Positions 1-12,923 of a stretch of 64,000 nt of DNA are shown here, one piece after another. Where the stretch lies: contig JASAMV010002809.1 in NCBI GenBank assembly GCA_030248065.1, positions 61,373 to 125,372 on the forward strand, written 5' to 3'. Both the position numbers and the translations under genes were made by a program. Below the pieces are notes generated by a model, which was not told where the DNA came from, did no database searches, and worked only from the letters and a program-made list of their open reading frames with translations. The number at the start of each line of letters is the position of its first letter. Within the stretch, counting starts at the first letter, position 1. This DNA comes from Rhynchonema sp. JSB1_4. Taxonomy: Eukaryota > Nematoda > Chromadorea > Monhysterida > Xyalidae.

Positions 1-462
1 CCAAATGACGTAAGTGAACTCGCGTACAATGAACACATCGCGACAACGTTGGTGTGCGTGGAACGATTGAGCGATGCTGCCAGCAAACAATTGTTGGTCG
101 TGTTGCGACGTGACCGACGATTGGATGCGTTCTTTGAGTTGGTTTGATCTCGGAATGGTTTGGGATGTTCCGTTTCTTGGTCTGGACTGAAATCAGGTCA
201 GCTAACTACAGGACGCAAGTCAAACACGGCGATCTGGTCCAACCCGGCCTTGCCTTGGTCAAAAGTTTGTTTGTTAGCTGACTGCGTGAGAACACCTTTT
301 GAACTGGTCCAAATTAGTGGCGCCAATGAACCTAAATTGCAAAGAGTTACGCTACAGAGCAGGAACGGACCCGGTAGATCACGGTGATCAACATGGGCAG
401 TGATCCCATTGAGAAGCTGCACGAAATACAGCGGTGCCAAGTTTATGTGGTGATATTTTCAG

Positions 463-2538
463 CTCGATGAAGCTGTTCTACCTGCTGGGTCGTGGTGAGT
501 GGGCGGATGACTTTCTGCGTGCGGCCCGCTACGAACTCGACAAACGTGTCATGGGTTAGGTGGATGGATTCCGTCGATTCTGAGATTTGTGTATTTGTCG
601 GAAGTTCAAAAAATATGTTTTTATTCATCTTCAGATGTACAAGTCCATCGTGTGCAAAAGGCGCTGCTCGAGGCCATCCGTCAATGTTCGGCCAGCAGCG
701 ATCCATTCGCCTCATCGTTCGGTGTCACATTCTCACAGAACAATCTCACCACTTATCTATCTACCATTATTACGATTGGCTCCGATTCGAGTATGTTTGT
801 CTGTCTGACTGGATCGGGACTTATTTTTGTGTGATTCAAATGCATTTAGTCATGTAATGAATCAATGATAATGTTTCAGTCTCTCGGGTGAACGCAGTGG
901 TCGAACCGGACGCAGAGTTGTGTGCGGCAGATGGCTTCCACCCGGCAGTCCATATTGAATGGCCATTGACGATGGTGTTCGATGCGCCGAGGGTCACTCT
1001 GTACACGATACTGTTCAGACGATTGTTCACGTTCGCTCGGCTGAATCTCAGATTGAATCGGTGCGTTTTTTATTCGGTTATGTTGTCTGCTGTCGTGAAA
1101 CGGGAGACAAAGCTACCCTCACAGAGAAGAAATGTCATTTTTCTTACGCCCATTTAGTGTCGCTTTTTCAAAATAGTCAGCCGTGATACACAAATTGCCA
1201 CAAATTTAAAAAAAACGAAAAACAAGCAAAAACGGAGATCTTCCAAATCGCTACCTAAATCAGACCACTTTATTGCACATTTATTGCAGTTTATGGCGTC
1301 GACGGAACAAACGCGAGCGCGACTTTGTCAAACACGTGACGTGTCAGTCGATGACTATGTTTGTCGACAATTACCTCACCTATTGCTATGATGATGTTAT
1401 CGAACCGAACTGGGCCCTGTTCCAAAATCATTTGAATCAGGTATGTATATTGTGCTGTCTGCTTTTTGTTCGGTTGACATGGTCGATTCTCTCACTGTAA
1501 ATAATCCAATGGAAATTCGGGTGACCTTGCGTTGCAGGTTGCAGCACTCTTTGAATTTTTTTGATTAAACTTGTCTTTTCAACTCCAGTTCTTTCTCACG
1601 TTCATTCTGTCCATTCAATATGTTCGTTCACGTGTTGTTGTCTGACAATGTCCCTCGCCAAGCTGCCACCAAACGCCCACCCAATTCAGGCCACCACCAT
1701 CGAGGCTCTATTGGCAGCGCACAATAATTTCCTGAACAAATGCGTCAAATCGTGCTTATTAATCGATCAATCACTGGTGGATTTGATGCACAAATGTGTG
1801 ACGCTGATTAGGAATTTCATTGATGAACGAGTGGTTGGTGGGCTGATGTTGTGTTAGCTTTTTTGTTTTCTTACCTTTTCACAATGTGATGAAGCCCTTC
1901 CCACCCACCGTGGCTATGTACTATATTGTACATCATGGCGCATATGACGGGCAAAACTGGCGAAGCGAGTGCCCATCATCACAGCGGTTTACCAAAGCAC
2001 AGCCCGTCCTAATAAACGGATTGCTTGTGGCAGTGAAGGCCCAAGCCAAAGCCTAAACCTTTACGTCCATAAAACCTGCTGCCTGGTGCAAAAGCAGTAT
2101 CACCGGTGTTTTTTGCTGCTATCCGTTGCGCTACGTTATATGCACACCCGAAGAAGGCTGAAAGGTCACAAGCCAGTCACTGAGGTGTCTGTAACTTCTC
2201 CACGCAACATGATGTTTCAGCACCCAATTTCGTCGTGTCTGTTCGCGTTCAGTCACTACATCGACCAAATCATCGTCGAGCTGCCCAGCCTTGGTGTGAC
2301 TGGTGACGGACGATCCAGGAACTGGATACATTTCAAATCACGGTCGGCAGATTTTTGGGCCATTTGATTTTATTTTGCATTTTTTTACTGATTCGTAGAC
2401 ACCGCCAGTTTTGCTTTCAGACTCGAAAAAGCCAAAGTGCCGGATTATGTGCTCGACCGATATCGACCCAAAACGAAACCGAAACCGCGTGTGATCGACG
2501 CTGAGTTGGTGGCTGAAACGGAGGGCAGTGTGGTGTGA
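463..2538 (+). CDS. Gamma-tubulin complex component (GCP/Spc97-Spc98 family), partial at 5' side
   Basis: Spliced exons 463-554, 635-790, 880-1060, 1290-1440, 1690-1833, 2221-about 2310 and 2421-2538 keep one frame except at the last junction, which I could not resolve. The family hallmarks appear in order: FYLLGRGEW followed by FL, a later block TLYTILFRRLFTFARL, then FVDNYLTYCYDDVIEPNW, then AAHNNFLNKCVKSCLL, and a helical C-terminal segment FSHYIDQIIVELP. These correspond to the GRIP2/C-terminal half of GCP proteins, which binds gamma-tubulin in the ring complex that nucleates microtubules at centrosomes and other organising centres. The N-terminal half must lie left of the window or in bases 1-462, where a donor-like GTAAGT sits at 10-15 but I recognise no exon. 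Which paralogue (GCP2, 3, 4, 5 or 6) is not decidable from this half alone. Confidence 0.8.
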
Positions 2539-3480
2539 GGAAGTCTTTGTGCGAATCTGTTGTCCGGTTTATACTTGAATGTTTGTAAGTTGTTCGTTTG
2601 CTTTGCACGCCATTCCTGTGACTTACTGAATTCAACCAAAACATCAGCTGTCAAAATTCAGAATTTGGTTTGTTCGTCCGTATGGTCTTTTGGGATTGTT
2701 CACTTTCTGTTGTCTTGCACGAACAGTGTTTGATAATTTTGATTTGCGTATATTTGCAAATAAACTATTTTCTGATCATATCTTCCTGAATGGAATTCAG
2801 CGTTTTGGCTGTGTCTCTTGTCTTGATTTTTTACAACCTTCCATAATTGCAACGAAATGTTCTCTATATTTGATAAAGTACGGTTTGTAGTCCTGCAATG
2901 TGCGTGTATTGCATTTTGATTCATGGTGCAGCAATAAACTTATAAAACCTAGCATTATTCTCCACTCAGTGAGAAATACTTGATGAAAAGCTTGCAATTT
3001 GTCGTTGCCTTTTTTATTTTTTTGTGGTTGGTTTTCATGCAACAACTTGATATTGTAAACTTCGGTCTCGTTTTGGGTGTTGCACTGCGTGTGGTTTTGT
3101 TTAGTTTCCCCGTTTATTTTGTTGTTTTAGTTATTTTGATGTCTGAAAGTGTCACACTAAGTATCTAGTGAGTTACTAAATGCCGATTCTGGCTTTTCTA
3201 AGGAATAAAAGTATCGTAACGTGATGCATGTTGTTACCTTATAACGGTTTATTATAATGGGTTCATACCTGCCGGACCAGAACTGCTAGTCGGCTATCTT
3301 CCAGCGCTAATCACCAATAACTTCCAGTTATATTGTCTATTTCGTTCAATTAAAAATTTTCGGCAAGAAAGGTATCCACTGTTCCACCAATATGCATTTG
3401 TGTCTGGCCCGTGAGCTGTCAGCTTGGCTTCGCACGGCTCTCGAAGAACAGTTAGTCCCCAGCAATTTGTGTTTGTCACG
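2539..3480. other. Spacer between the GCP gene and SMG8
   Basis: This AT-rich stretch has no family-recognisable coding sequence. Possible polyadenylation hexamers AATAAA lie near 2757, 2934 and 3202. The two flanking genes run in the same direction and are about 0.9 kb apart. Confidence 0.5.
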
Positions 3481-6400
3481 ATGTTTCTTCGGTGAACCAA
3501 TGCGATAAACGTTCGGCTTCATTTTTAGTCTACGGGACAGCTTTTTTCAATTCTTCCAGTGCCCGCTACCGCGACGACAAGATCTGTGTGGTGTCGTTGG
3601 TGGGCAAGAGTCCGTTGTCATCGAATTCCATCAAGTCCGATGTGATCAATCAATTTCTCGACCGGCACATCTACTTGGGTGCGCATGTCAGAAATGACGA
3701 TGGATTTCGGGTGCGTGGTTTGGCTGGGTTATTTTGGGACGCGGCGCATTTTCGCCACCAATATAAGTTTCACTGATTTCCGACCAAGGTTTGGTATATC
3801 GAACTCAAGGTCGGTCTGCCGCTTATTTTATGTGTCAGCGTGTGTGTCTGTCACCTTTGTGCAATCGCAAGCTGATAAGATAGAGATCATTGACCAAAAT
3901 CGATTGATCAATTTGTTCAGATCGAGGCCTTCTTCGACAACACATCAGCTACGCTGTTCCTGCATTTTGTGAGTTCGCAAGACACCAACGTAGCGCTAGC
4001 GATGGTTGAAGCGCACACGGAAAAAGAACAGGTCCGTATCAAGGTGATTCAGATCCCTAGGTGTTGGATAATAGGTACTTTTTGTTCGTGCATGTTAGTT
4101 AGTTTATAGCGTCGACACCCACTCAATAATACATAAATAAGAAGTGAAAGAAGCATAATTACAAGACCGGGTGTGGAGTTTACGGGCATGAAAATAAATA
4201 CAAAACAGGGTGTGCAAGTTACGGGAATGAAAAATAAATACAAAACCAAGACTGGAAAGGGTGAGAAGGTGGACGAAATCACGGACAGACAGACACAGAC
4301 AACATGCAATCAGAAATTAAATGTACGCAGGCAGAGCCACAACAATGTACAACGGTGCAATACCGGACGGTGCGGAATACTGTGACATAAAATCCGAAAG
4401 CAATCTGTTAGATCGTCCATCTTTGTGTCCGTAGCGCATCTTTTTCCGCGGGGGCCAGCCGCTCAGGAGGACCATCGCCCCTTCCCACATTGTCCTTGCA
4501 GGCCAGTCCAGTAGTTCAATGTGGTGCCACTCGGGGCTCCGGCTTGCGCATGGTTCCATTAATCGGAAAGTTTTCGGCGAATTCGGCCGGCGCTGCCATT
4601 TGCCACAGCGGCAGCGTCGTTGCTCGGGCGCCACCACGGGAAGGTATTCGTGCATGTGTATGCAGGTTCGTGCATCCATGGATGAAGGTGGAACCTGTAA
4701 CAATTTTTGTTTGGGTGCCGATTGCGGTTATCCTTATGGTTGCTCTGCTGCTGGTCAACGTTAGGTGGCGAACCAAAAATTGGCAAAAATAGCCTCTATT
4801 CGAACGTGCGAAACATTGGCGTGGCTGCCCTCCTCGTGAGTGTATACCCATGAAACATCGGTTAGTGATTATATTGCAGGCGACATCGATCGATTCGATG
4901 CTGTGCGAGTGGCAACGTCAAATGTCACGCCACTGGCTGTTCGTGTGTCTTGTGTCGCACATCATTGTCGTCATCGAGCCATGCTGTCGATTCGACGTGA
5001 CATATGGACGATTATTGAGACAGATCAATTATTTGAGGTACGATCTGGCATTCGGGGGAATAGCGAAATTGTCTGTTCTTAACTTCATCGTGGTGGCATA
5101 TTCCATTTTTAGTTTACACTCCTATGTAGTATTTAACGAAAACTACAGTTTGCATTCTAACCTGTCCAACGTACCATGGTAGGGACATTGGAACCCACAG
5201 TGACGGAAAATTCCGGGTTCCTATCATGATGTCACCATAGGAAGGGTAGATTGGTTAAACCTGAGACGCATTGCCGCTTACATCAATTGAATTAAACGTC
5301 AGAGAGTCATGTCACGAGCGTATCTGTGCGTTGGTGTCATCAATCCCATCCGTGTCACGTGACTGGTGCAAATACGGCCGGTTCTGCAGTCCGCGCGTGC
5401 TGTTCGCGCTGCAAAGATGTCCGATTCGATCCGATCTGGGACTTATGAAACGGGCACGTTGCTGGTCACATTTTCCTGATTTCATGATTGCCTATCCAGG
5501 AAACAAGTTCCCAATTTTTTCCTCTTTATTTTGTTTTCAGAAAGAACTGATCAATCGTCTGTCTCGCAATTTGGAGTCGCAAATCTGGAGCCTGTTCCGC
5601 AAGAGTCGTGTGGTCACCAATAATTGGTGCGTATTCGAATGGAATTACATTTCATTTTCTTGAGCATGTTCCGAAGTTTCGCATTCAGAGCAATATCAGT
5701 GGGTGCCATTATCGCAATTTTTCGGTAGCCGACTGTAAGTCTGGCTTATCCAATCCAATCCAATTCACTTCACAGTCATCAATCGATATGCGCCATTCCC
5801 ATCAACGAGCCATTTGTCTATGTGTTTGACCCAGCCGTCACCCGACACGATGTGTGCGCGAATGTGATGGCCATGTTGTACGGCAGTAGCGGGGGTGGGC
5901 AGGTTGGATTTGGTTCATCATGCACGACAAAAACTTACCCGCTCGCTTTAAGAAAGCGTTCTTTCGTCGTTTGGCGGGTAATCTGGTACATTTCGCACTC
6001 GCGATGATCACCTAGTGCACCGCTTGTGTGCGAGAACAGATCGCAAATGGCATAGGCTGTCGATCCTCCTGCTACCGTACTCCCGAGTTTTGACTTCAGC
6101 AGCAATCATCGAGCGGCAGTAATATATTCGCCAAATTGTTCCCCACAGCAGCCTCTTCGGATGTAGCTACAGACGAGGCTGATAAAACGGACGAACAAAG
6201 CTCTGCTGGGGGTGAGTTTAGTTTGTGATATTTGGTTTGCAATGAATGAGCAATACGGAGGCTGGAGAGATAAACGAAGGAAAGTGGCAAAACTCACTGC
6301 TGTTACATTTTTATAGCACATCATATTTATTTATGAAAACAGTCATATTTGCTCGCACTGACGATGCCTTGGTGCGCCGGCTGTCCACGAATACGGAAAG

Positions 6401-9400
6401 CTTGCTACAGTCTACTCTCTTTATAGTGACGGTAGCGGCCATTCTCTGTGACTATGTAGAATACCTGTCTACCATACGGAGCGTTCCGCTGTAAAGTCTG
6501 TCACTATAAATAGGGCAGACTCTGTAGTAGTAACAATTGCTTCAGCGCCGACCAAGCGACCACCTCCCACGAATGATCACGGATTCTTCGATTTCCTCTC
6601 TCTGCACATCAAGGCGGCACAGGGCCGGGGGTTTGATGATAATTCGGGAAAGAATCTCGGACCGGCTTATTTTGAGGTCAGCCAATTTGTGGAGACAATC
6701 AAGATTGTGCTGTCGGTACTTTTGTGTCCTCTGACAGCTAAAGCTCCAGTTTTGAAATCCACAATGTAAATTAACAGAGATCATTGTTTTATCATTATTT
6801 GTTTACGATCACAGCTTCCCCGTCTGAAGCACTGGGTGCGTGTGGTGACTGTGCTGCACGATTTTCTGCTATCCGATCCAGCTGGCGACGACCTTTTGGC
6901 CGACGTCGATTCGGTGATTAATCCGGAAAAGGAGTACTTTGACAGGTTGGTTGTAGATTCCCTGCTGTTTGTGGGCACACAGGAAGATAATATTCTTGTT
7001 TTCATTTAATTTATGAGACATCGTGTTCCAGTCGAATCCGTCGTCTCGTGCCCAGTGCGATGCGTGTGTATGAACGTGAACTGCCCGTCTATTACCCATT
7101 GGCGACACATGAGTTGAAAGTGAGATGTTTTTCGTTTTTTATGATGGTTCCATCGAAAACTGCCCATTTGTGCTATTCTACCAGGGTTTATTTTTTTAAA
7201 ATAGGCTGGTAGCAAAAAGCTAGAAAAGTAAAAAATTTAGTAGCTTTTTTTTCTGCGGAAATGCCAATTGACTAGCTTTTTTGGCCCAAATATAAAAGTT
7301 TAGTAGCTTTTACGCTGCTAAATTTGAAAATTTACTAGCTTTTCAAAAAAATTAGTAGCTAAAAAGCGACTAAATTTGGTTAAAAAAATCCATGATTCTT
7401 GCAGATGTCTGTAATTTGGTGTTTTTTTGCAAATCGGGTTGCATTTTAGGTGGCGCAGGCCGTACAATATTTAATGTTGCAAATCCGCGGCGAGTGGCTG
7501 GACGCAGCTGTGGAGAAATTAAAGGACAAATGCAGACAACATTGGTTGGACGGACATCAAGCGTGTGAAACATTGAGTTGCACGGGCCTGCACTGTGCTA
7601 ACCCGGTTGGTTAGGCTAGTATTGGTACATTGTTTGTATTGGTCGCACAATGACCATATGAGAATCCATCCAAAACCACCTTGATCTTCAGGATTCCAAA
7701 GATTAGCCATGCTTAATCACTGGGCTATTTGTGTTTCTTACAAAACATTTTCATCTGAAAATAAACCAGCCAGTCAACCACGTTTTTAATCTCTGAAACA
7801 TTTCGCTCACTGCATAATTTATGTGTGATTACACGTTGCCGCGCAATGTCAACTTGAATTTTCTGGCTTGTCAATTCAGGAAAAATTTTGGATGGATTCT
7901 CATATAGTCATTGTGCGACCAATACACAAGAGTTGGTGTGCCCACACTGTGATGATTGTTGTAGTTAGTACCTGGTGAAAACGGCCCCACCAGCTGATGA
8001 AAGGGGTTGATTGCTGTGTGCTCTCACTGTGGTCATTCATGTGGCTTGTTGATGCAAAAAGAAACCGTTTTCTTCGAAGGCCAGAAACGAGAAGACCGAT
8101 ATTTTTCCGGGCACCGGAAAAGTATCAAAAAATTTCTGCCTTCAGCAAAAAAATTTGGGAAGTTATATCAGTTTCTCAAATCGTGCAAAAACACCACTTT
8201 TTACCTATGCCTTTTGGTTGACGACAAACCTTGGGCCCCGAAAATACAACAAACCGTTTTTCTGATGAACAACCGTTTTTCCAGTTCTTCCGATAAAATT
8301 GGAACTGCAATGTGTGCTTGATAATCATGGAAATCCGTGTAAATCAAGTCACGTTTTGTCTGCGACAACAATGTGGTGAACCCTATCATGACGCACACAC
8401 ACGCAGGTGCACGTGTCTGTGGACACACCGGCTGATGTTTCACCCGACCTGCCGCGTCTCGATCACAACAGCGATGGACGATATTTGAGCACTTGCAATT
8501 GTGGCGCGAAACAGGTGATCCGACAGGATCCGTTTTGCCTGCAGGTTGGTGACCAGTTTTTTGGTGAATAGTTTATCAAACAAAGCTTGTTTTTTGCGGG
8601 CTTGTTTGTTGCGAAACTTACTCGTTTTCCCAGGCTGCCAACTATGATTTCTATCTCGATGACGAATTTTCGTGCTGTCGAAATCTAGAGAAGTACGAAT
8701 TTCCCGTTTTCAAACCGCCGGAGATGGAATTAGCAAACGTGGATGGAGAAACTGAAGGTACTTTCTATGTTCAAACTTTTGTGCTGACCAGCTCCGCTTA
8801 TGCAAGATAAATGTCATCAGTCGTGCTTTCTGAAGTAAATGTTTTTTTTTTACAAAAAACGAAGTTATTCAACTGGTTAGTCTCCCCGAGGCGATTGTAT
8901 GTGTTTTGTTTCGCTTCTGTTTTGAGATTTTGAAACAATTTCGCGCATGTCATTCAGCTGCTGAAAGAAATCATCGGGATGATTCTTCATGTTCGAGACT
9001 TGGAAAAACTTCCGAATAATCTCCACTGTGGGGGTTTCGGGCGGATTACTCGTAATTATCCGAGTTCGCTTCCAGCCGCAACTGCCACATTAATCGACTC
9101 GCCCGCCGCCACTGTCATCGACCATCGACGTGGCAGTTTGGGTGGTGACTTTGCGACCGCAGCCAACACGTCGTTGGGATTGGATGATGTTGAGTTGGAC
9201 ACTGTTGTGGACAGCGACACTCGACTGTTGGACAGGGACAATCGATTGGTGGATGCACGTGCGGATGGACAACAACAGGGTTTGTGGTGGGGAGGGTTCA
9301 TTGGTAGTTTTTAGGTTATCTTTATTTGTGGTCATTGGTATTTTAACGCCGATTTTCTATACCTAGACAGGGTCCAATTGGTTGCACATGCGTCATTCAG

Positions 9401-12400
9401 CTACTTACCTCATGATCAAAACATTTTTCAACATGCGGAACACCACGTTGTTGCAGCCAGAGCCAAGTGCACGCAATCATTACATTTCGCCTGTAATCAA
9501 GAATTCCCGCCGGCATGTGAACTCGGTCCAGTTTTATTCTTGTCCTTGTGGCATACCTTACGCGTATATTGGTCGCACAATGACCATATGAGAATCCATC
9601 CAAAACCACCTTGATCTTCAGGATTCTAAAGATGAGCCACGCTTAACCACTGCGCTATTTGTATTTCTTACAAAACATTTTCATTTGAAAGTAAACCAGC
9701 CAGTCAACCACGTTTTTAATCGCTGAAACATTTCGCTTACTGCATACTTTATGTGGGATTACACGTTGGCGCGCAATGTTAATTTGAATTTTCTGGCTTG
9801 TCAATTCAGGAAAAATTTTGGATGGATTCTCATATGGTCATTGTGCGACCAATATCTAGCCAGTGTCAACAACCGTTACAATTACAACAATTCAGGCCGA
9901 CCAACTGATGCAACCAATGTTTCACCGTCACCGCCCGATTCCTACATGCGCACGGTGGACGCACTGTTATCACAACCGTCCGAGTTCACCGTTGCCAAAC
10001 AACAACAGACTGGTGCTGACCCTGATAGTCAAGGCGAGCGTAATCAGCGATCGGAGGGATCGTCGATTCTGTCGGATTTGGCTGCTGAAATGAGGAATGT
10101 GCCACAGGACGATGTACGTGCTGGGTGATGTTTTAGGTGTGGTGTGTTGAGTCATGAAGGAATATAGCAATAGGGTCTATCCGCTTCGTAATGTAATGAT
10201 GTGATCGGAAATCCGCGTTTTCGGTTGCTAGCTACAAAGTCAGAAATTATCAAAAGATTCGGAATCGGGCTGTTGTTCAAAATTTTTCCCAACAGGGGTC
10301 TCAATGCATACAGTTCACCATATTGGGGGAACACTCTCTGTGTGCTGGAACAAAGCGTTCGGTTTTAGGAGCCTGAATCAGCAAGTGACGAAGAAGAGCT
10401 ACCCCGCTCCGACGAGGAGCAGTTAGATGAAGAGGAAGAAGAAGATAGTGAAGATGAAGAGACAGCCTACGAACAACCGTTGATGGCAAGAAGAAGGCAA
10501 CGAATGAAGGTTTGTAGATTGTTGTTTTGCTATCATGCCCATTAATTACATACTTGCTGCTTCCATTGGGCTTATCGGGGCGCGCTGCTGTGAGTTGATG
10601 AAGTGATTTGACCCACTGGGGTTGACCACTGTAATATTAGTCCTCTATTAAAGCACTGTACCTTTTACCAGTTCAAACTGTTTATCGAGAAATCAGATCG
10701 CTTTCAGCCTCAACTATCCACCAGTCCGAACGAGGGAGAAGATGAATCAAAAGAAAGAGAAAACGTTGTGGAGCCGGATGGAAAAGAAGAGAGTCAAGCG
10801 GAAACGGAACAAGAAGAAAATGTGGACGATGAAGTCAATGTCGAAGCACTCGATGACAATATGCAACAGCTGGATATTGCTGCTGCAAACACAAGGTAGA
10901 ATCTCATCATTTTTGTAAAACATCTCCTCCAAAGAACTAACTATTCCGTGAACTCGACCTTCAGCACCACGTCGCACATCACTGATCAGCACGAGACAAC
11001 ACGCTTTCCTGATCATCAAGGCGAATACCTTGAGTATCTGCCGTGCAATCTTGCGCCGACCGGACTCGATCCCGCATTCCCATCGTGGTCCCTAGTCTGT
11101 GTCGGACCGTCCAGTCTCTATTCGCATCAGCATGGTCAGGGGGTGTTTTTGGCCACTTTCCTGTTGATTTTCGTTTTTCATGTTGCTTCTGGTTTCGATC
11201 AGCCAGAGATATGCACAGCAGAATGTATATTTGAAACGTGAAACGTCAGTCAATACACTTGACTTTCAACGGGAACACATCCACGCACAGGTCTGCGTGA
11301 TCAGCCCAACTTTTCGCACGGTTCCAATTTTCTGCTGCCCTGTCACGCCAAACTCAAGGTCGACATGAAACTATGGGACCAACATATGGATGTCATCAAT
11401 GCACAATCCGGTGGACCGACCACGCTGGCGTCGGGTGCGTGCATAATTGATTGATTGACATTACTGTCGGCTTTAATTTCAAAGATGCTCGAAATTTGTA
11501 AATAGCGTTATTTTTTAATTCATTTCCTTTCATATATTTTCCAATTTTTTTATTTTGTTCACTTTGGTATTTGAATTGAGATGAGAGCAACTGTTTCCCT
11601 GACCTTGTTGCTGCTTCATAGGGCCGATGAAGCGTTTTACAATGTGCAACAAAACTATCCATTTAATTATTCAGGTGACAAATCAGTGAAAATGACAGGC
11701 AACAGCAGAAGCCGGCTTATAGTACTGTGGTTAACGTCAGGTCGTCAGATCTTGTCCTCAACGCAGTATATTATTTCTCACGTTCATTTGGATCTGCTTG
11801 ATTTGACGACAGTACTATTCGTCCAGAAGCAAGCTATTTTGGCACTGCCGCACTAGCCATAAATCGCGATCGCCAATTTATTTTAATTCAAATTCCAGCT
11901 GCACGATCGCGTCGTGCTCAACCAAATTTCCGACGCTCTTCTGACGGCAGTGTGACTGTGAAGGTAAGATGATTTCGAAATCTTCGAAAATCAATTGAAT
12001 ATGTATTCACCTGGAATCACACTTTCATTCGCTCCACCAGGTGTTCATTGGTTTCGAATACGAATGTCCACGAGGTCATCGATTCATGTTGCAGTCGGCT
12101 GATCACATTCTCAAACATCCAGCGGGCAGCAATGCTGGACCGAAGGTTGGGTGGGATGATGGGGTTCAGGGGTGCCCACAGCGTGCCACCACGGTTGTGC
12201 AAAACTGATCCAATCCTGCTCAGGGCTTGATACACTGGTATAGGTCGCCGCGTCCCGAGTGGTTTATTAAGTGTGGGTGTTTTTTCTTGGGCGCAGGCTT
12301 AGACTGATGGTTGGTTGAAATGTAGGCCCAATTCTGAAAGTCTGCAAGCCAGAACCAACACCCGAGCCTAAGTACGGGCCGAAGGCTAAACCTAACTTGC

Positions 12401-12923
12401 CTCAGTCCAATATCAGGCGCCAAGCAGCCCAAATTACTCCAAGTTTCCTGTCAGGACGAGGCGCCAGTGAGCAGCGACCTGCCGTTGTGGACTGCGTGTT
12501 CGTGCCGCAATGTGCCCCACGTCAATGCACAGCTGCAACGCATACATGTGGTCACGCCGAAGGCACCTGTCAGTGTCACGCTGTATCCACGCGTGCAACC
12601 CGACAACGCTATAGGTATATGGTGGTGATGTGCGAGAATGATATGTAGATATGATACGATGTTTCACGCCAGGAGTGTTGTTCCATCCGGGCACCCGTGG
12701 TCTGCTGCAGTTGTCCTACGCTCGTTACTACGTGCTGCGTCTGCCGTACGCATATGTTGGACCCACTGGCAATTTTTATCCGCCGAAAGCTCAGGTGTGA
12801 ATGTTGTTCAGACGCTTTGACGCAATGAGTGAGTTGTGTAATCTCTCCTTTATGATTCAGGTGACGCGCGGCGTCGGCAAACTCCATCGCAACTCGATTG
12901 GTGTGGTCGATGCTGAGTATTGA
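3481..12923 (+). CDS. smg-8: SMG8, nonsense-mediated mRNA decay factor (SMG1 kinase complex subunit)
   Basis: SMG8 joins SMG9 and the kinase SMG1 and restrains UPF1 phosphorylation in mRNA surveillance. Exons read by eye: 3481-3491 (ATG, tentative), 3560-3710, 3921-4031, 4880-5037, 5303-5626, 5776-5902, 6100-6211, 6546-6715, 6815-6945, 7032-7119, 7450-7605, 8407-8544, 8634-8757, about 8958-9279, 9896-10113, 10369-10509, 10708-10895, 10965-11134, 11291-11434, 11899-11963, 12041-12145, 12455-12614, 12673-12794, 12861-12923 (TGA). Family blocks in order: KICVVSLVGKS, RFDVTYGRLLRQI, IWSLFRKSRVVTNN, STCNCGAKQVIRQDPF, AANYDFY, EYLEYLPC, FPSWSLVCVGPSSLYSH, FIGFEYECPRGHRFM, YYVLRLPYAYVGPTGNFYPP. The linker at 9896-10895 is long, acidic and serine-rich. 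The frame across 8757/8958 is unresolved and the start exon is a guess. Two MITE copies lie in its introns. Confidence 0.92.
4100..4800. repeat. Dispersed repeat shared with 16130-16360, in an SMG8 intron
   Basis: The stretch around 4140-4215 (GTGAAAGAAGCATAATTACA followed by AGACCGGGTGTGG) closely resembles 16170-16240 in the first intron of the SAMD1-like gene. Both copies sit in introns. The boundaries and class are unknown, and no terminal repeats were seen. Confidence 0.4.
7200..7390. repeat. AT-rich internal repeat, variants of TTTAGTAGCTTTT
   Basis: Within the SMG8 intron 7120-7449 the words AGTAGCTTTT, ACTAGCTTTT and AGTAGCTAAAA recur on both strands at least six times in under 200 bases. 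This suggests a degenerate local repeat; no element ends were seen. Confidence 0.4.
7637..7924. mobile_element. MITE family 1, complete copy in an SMG8 intron
   Basis: The ends are perfect inverted repeats beginning TATTGGTCGCACAATGA and ending TCATTGTGCGACCAATA, flanked by TA, as in TA-duplicating elements. Length is 288 bp with no coding capacity. The lower strand carries AATAGCCCAGTGATTAAG, a tRNA A-box-like word conserved in other copies. Confidence 0.85.
9567..9854. mobile_element. MITE family 1, second complete copy in SMG8
   Basis: It is the same length and orientation as the copy at 7637, with very high identity and the same TATTGGTCGC termini. It ends about 40 bases before the acceptor of the exon at 9896. 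The lower strand reads AATAGCGCAGTGGTTAAG, a perfect match to the tRNA A-box pattern TRGCNNAGYNGG. Confidence 0.87.
10573..10641. repeat. Remnant of the AGTGGTCAACTCA MITE family
   Basis: It contains GAGTTGATGAAGTGATTTGA and the terminus GACCACTGTAATATTAG, matching the right end of the complete copy at 42873-43020. Only the right end remains, in an SMG8 intron. Confidence 0.55.

Noticed and set aside
4317..4703. Minus-strand open frame of 128 codons in an SMG8 intron
   Set aside because: No recognised domain, and it overlaps a dispersed repeat; probably chance.
8007..8321. Open frame beginning MIAVCSHCGHSCGLLMQKE between two SMG8 exons
   Set aside because: It falls in an AT-rich intron, has no SMG8 similarity, and lacks a convincing acceptor and donor; the flanking exons match SMG8 without it.
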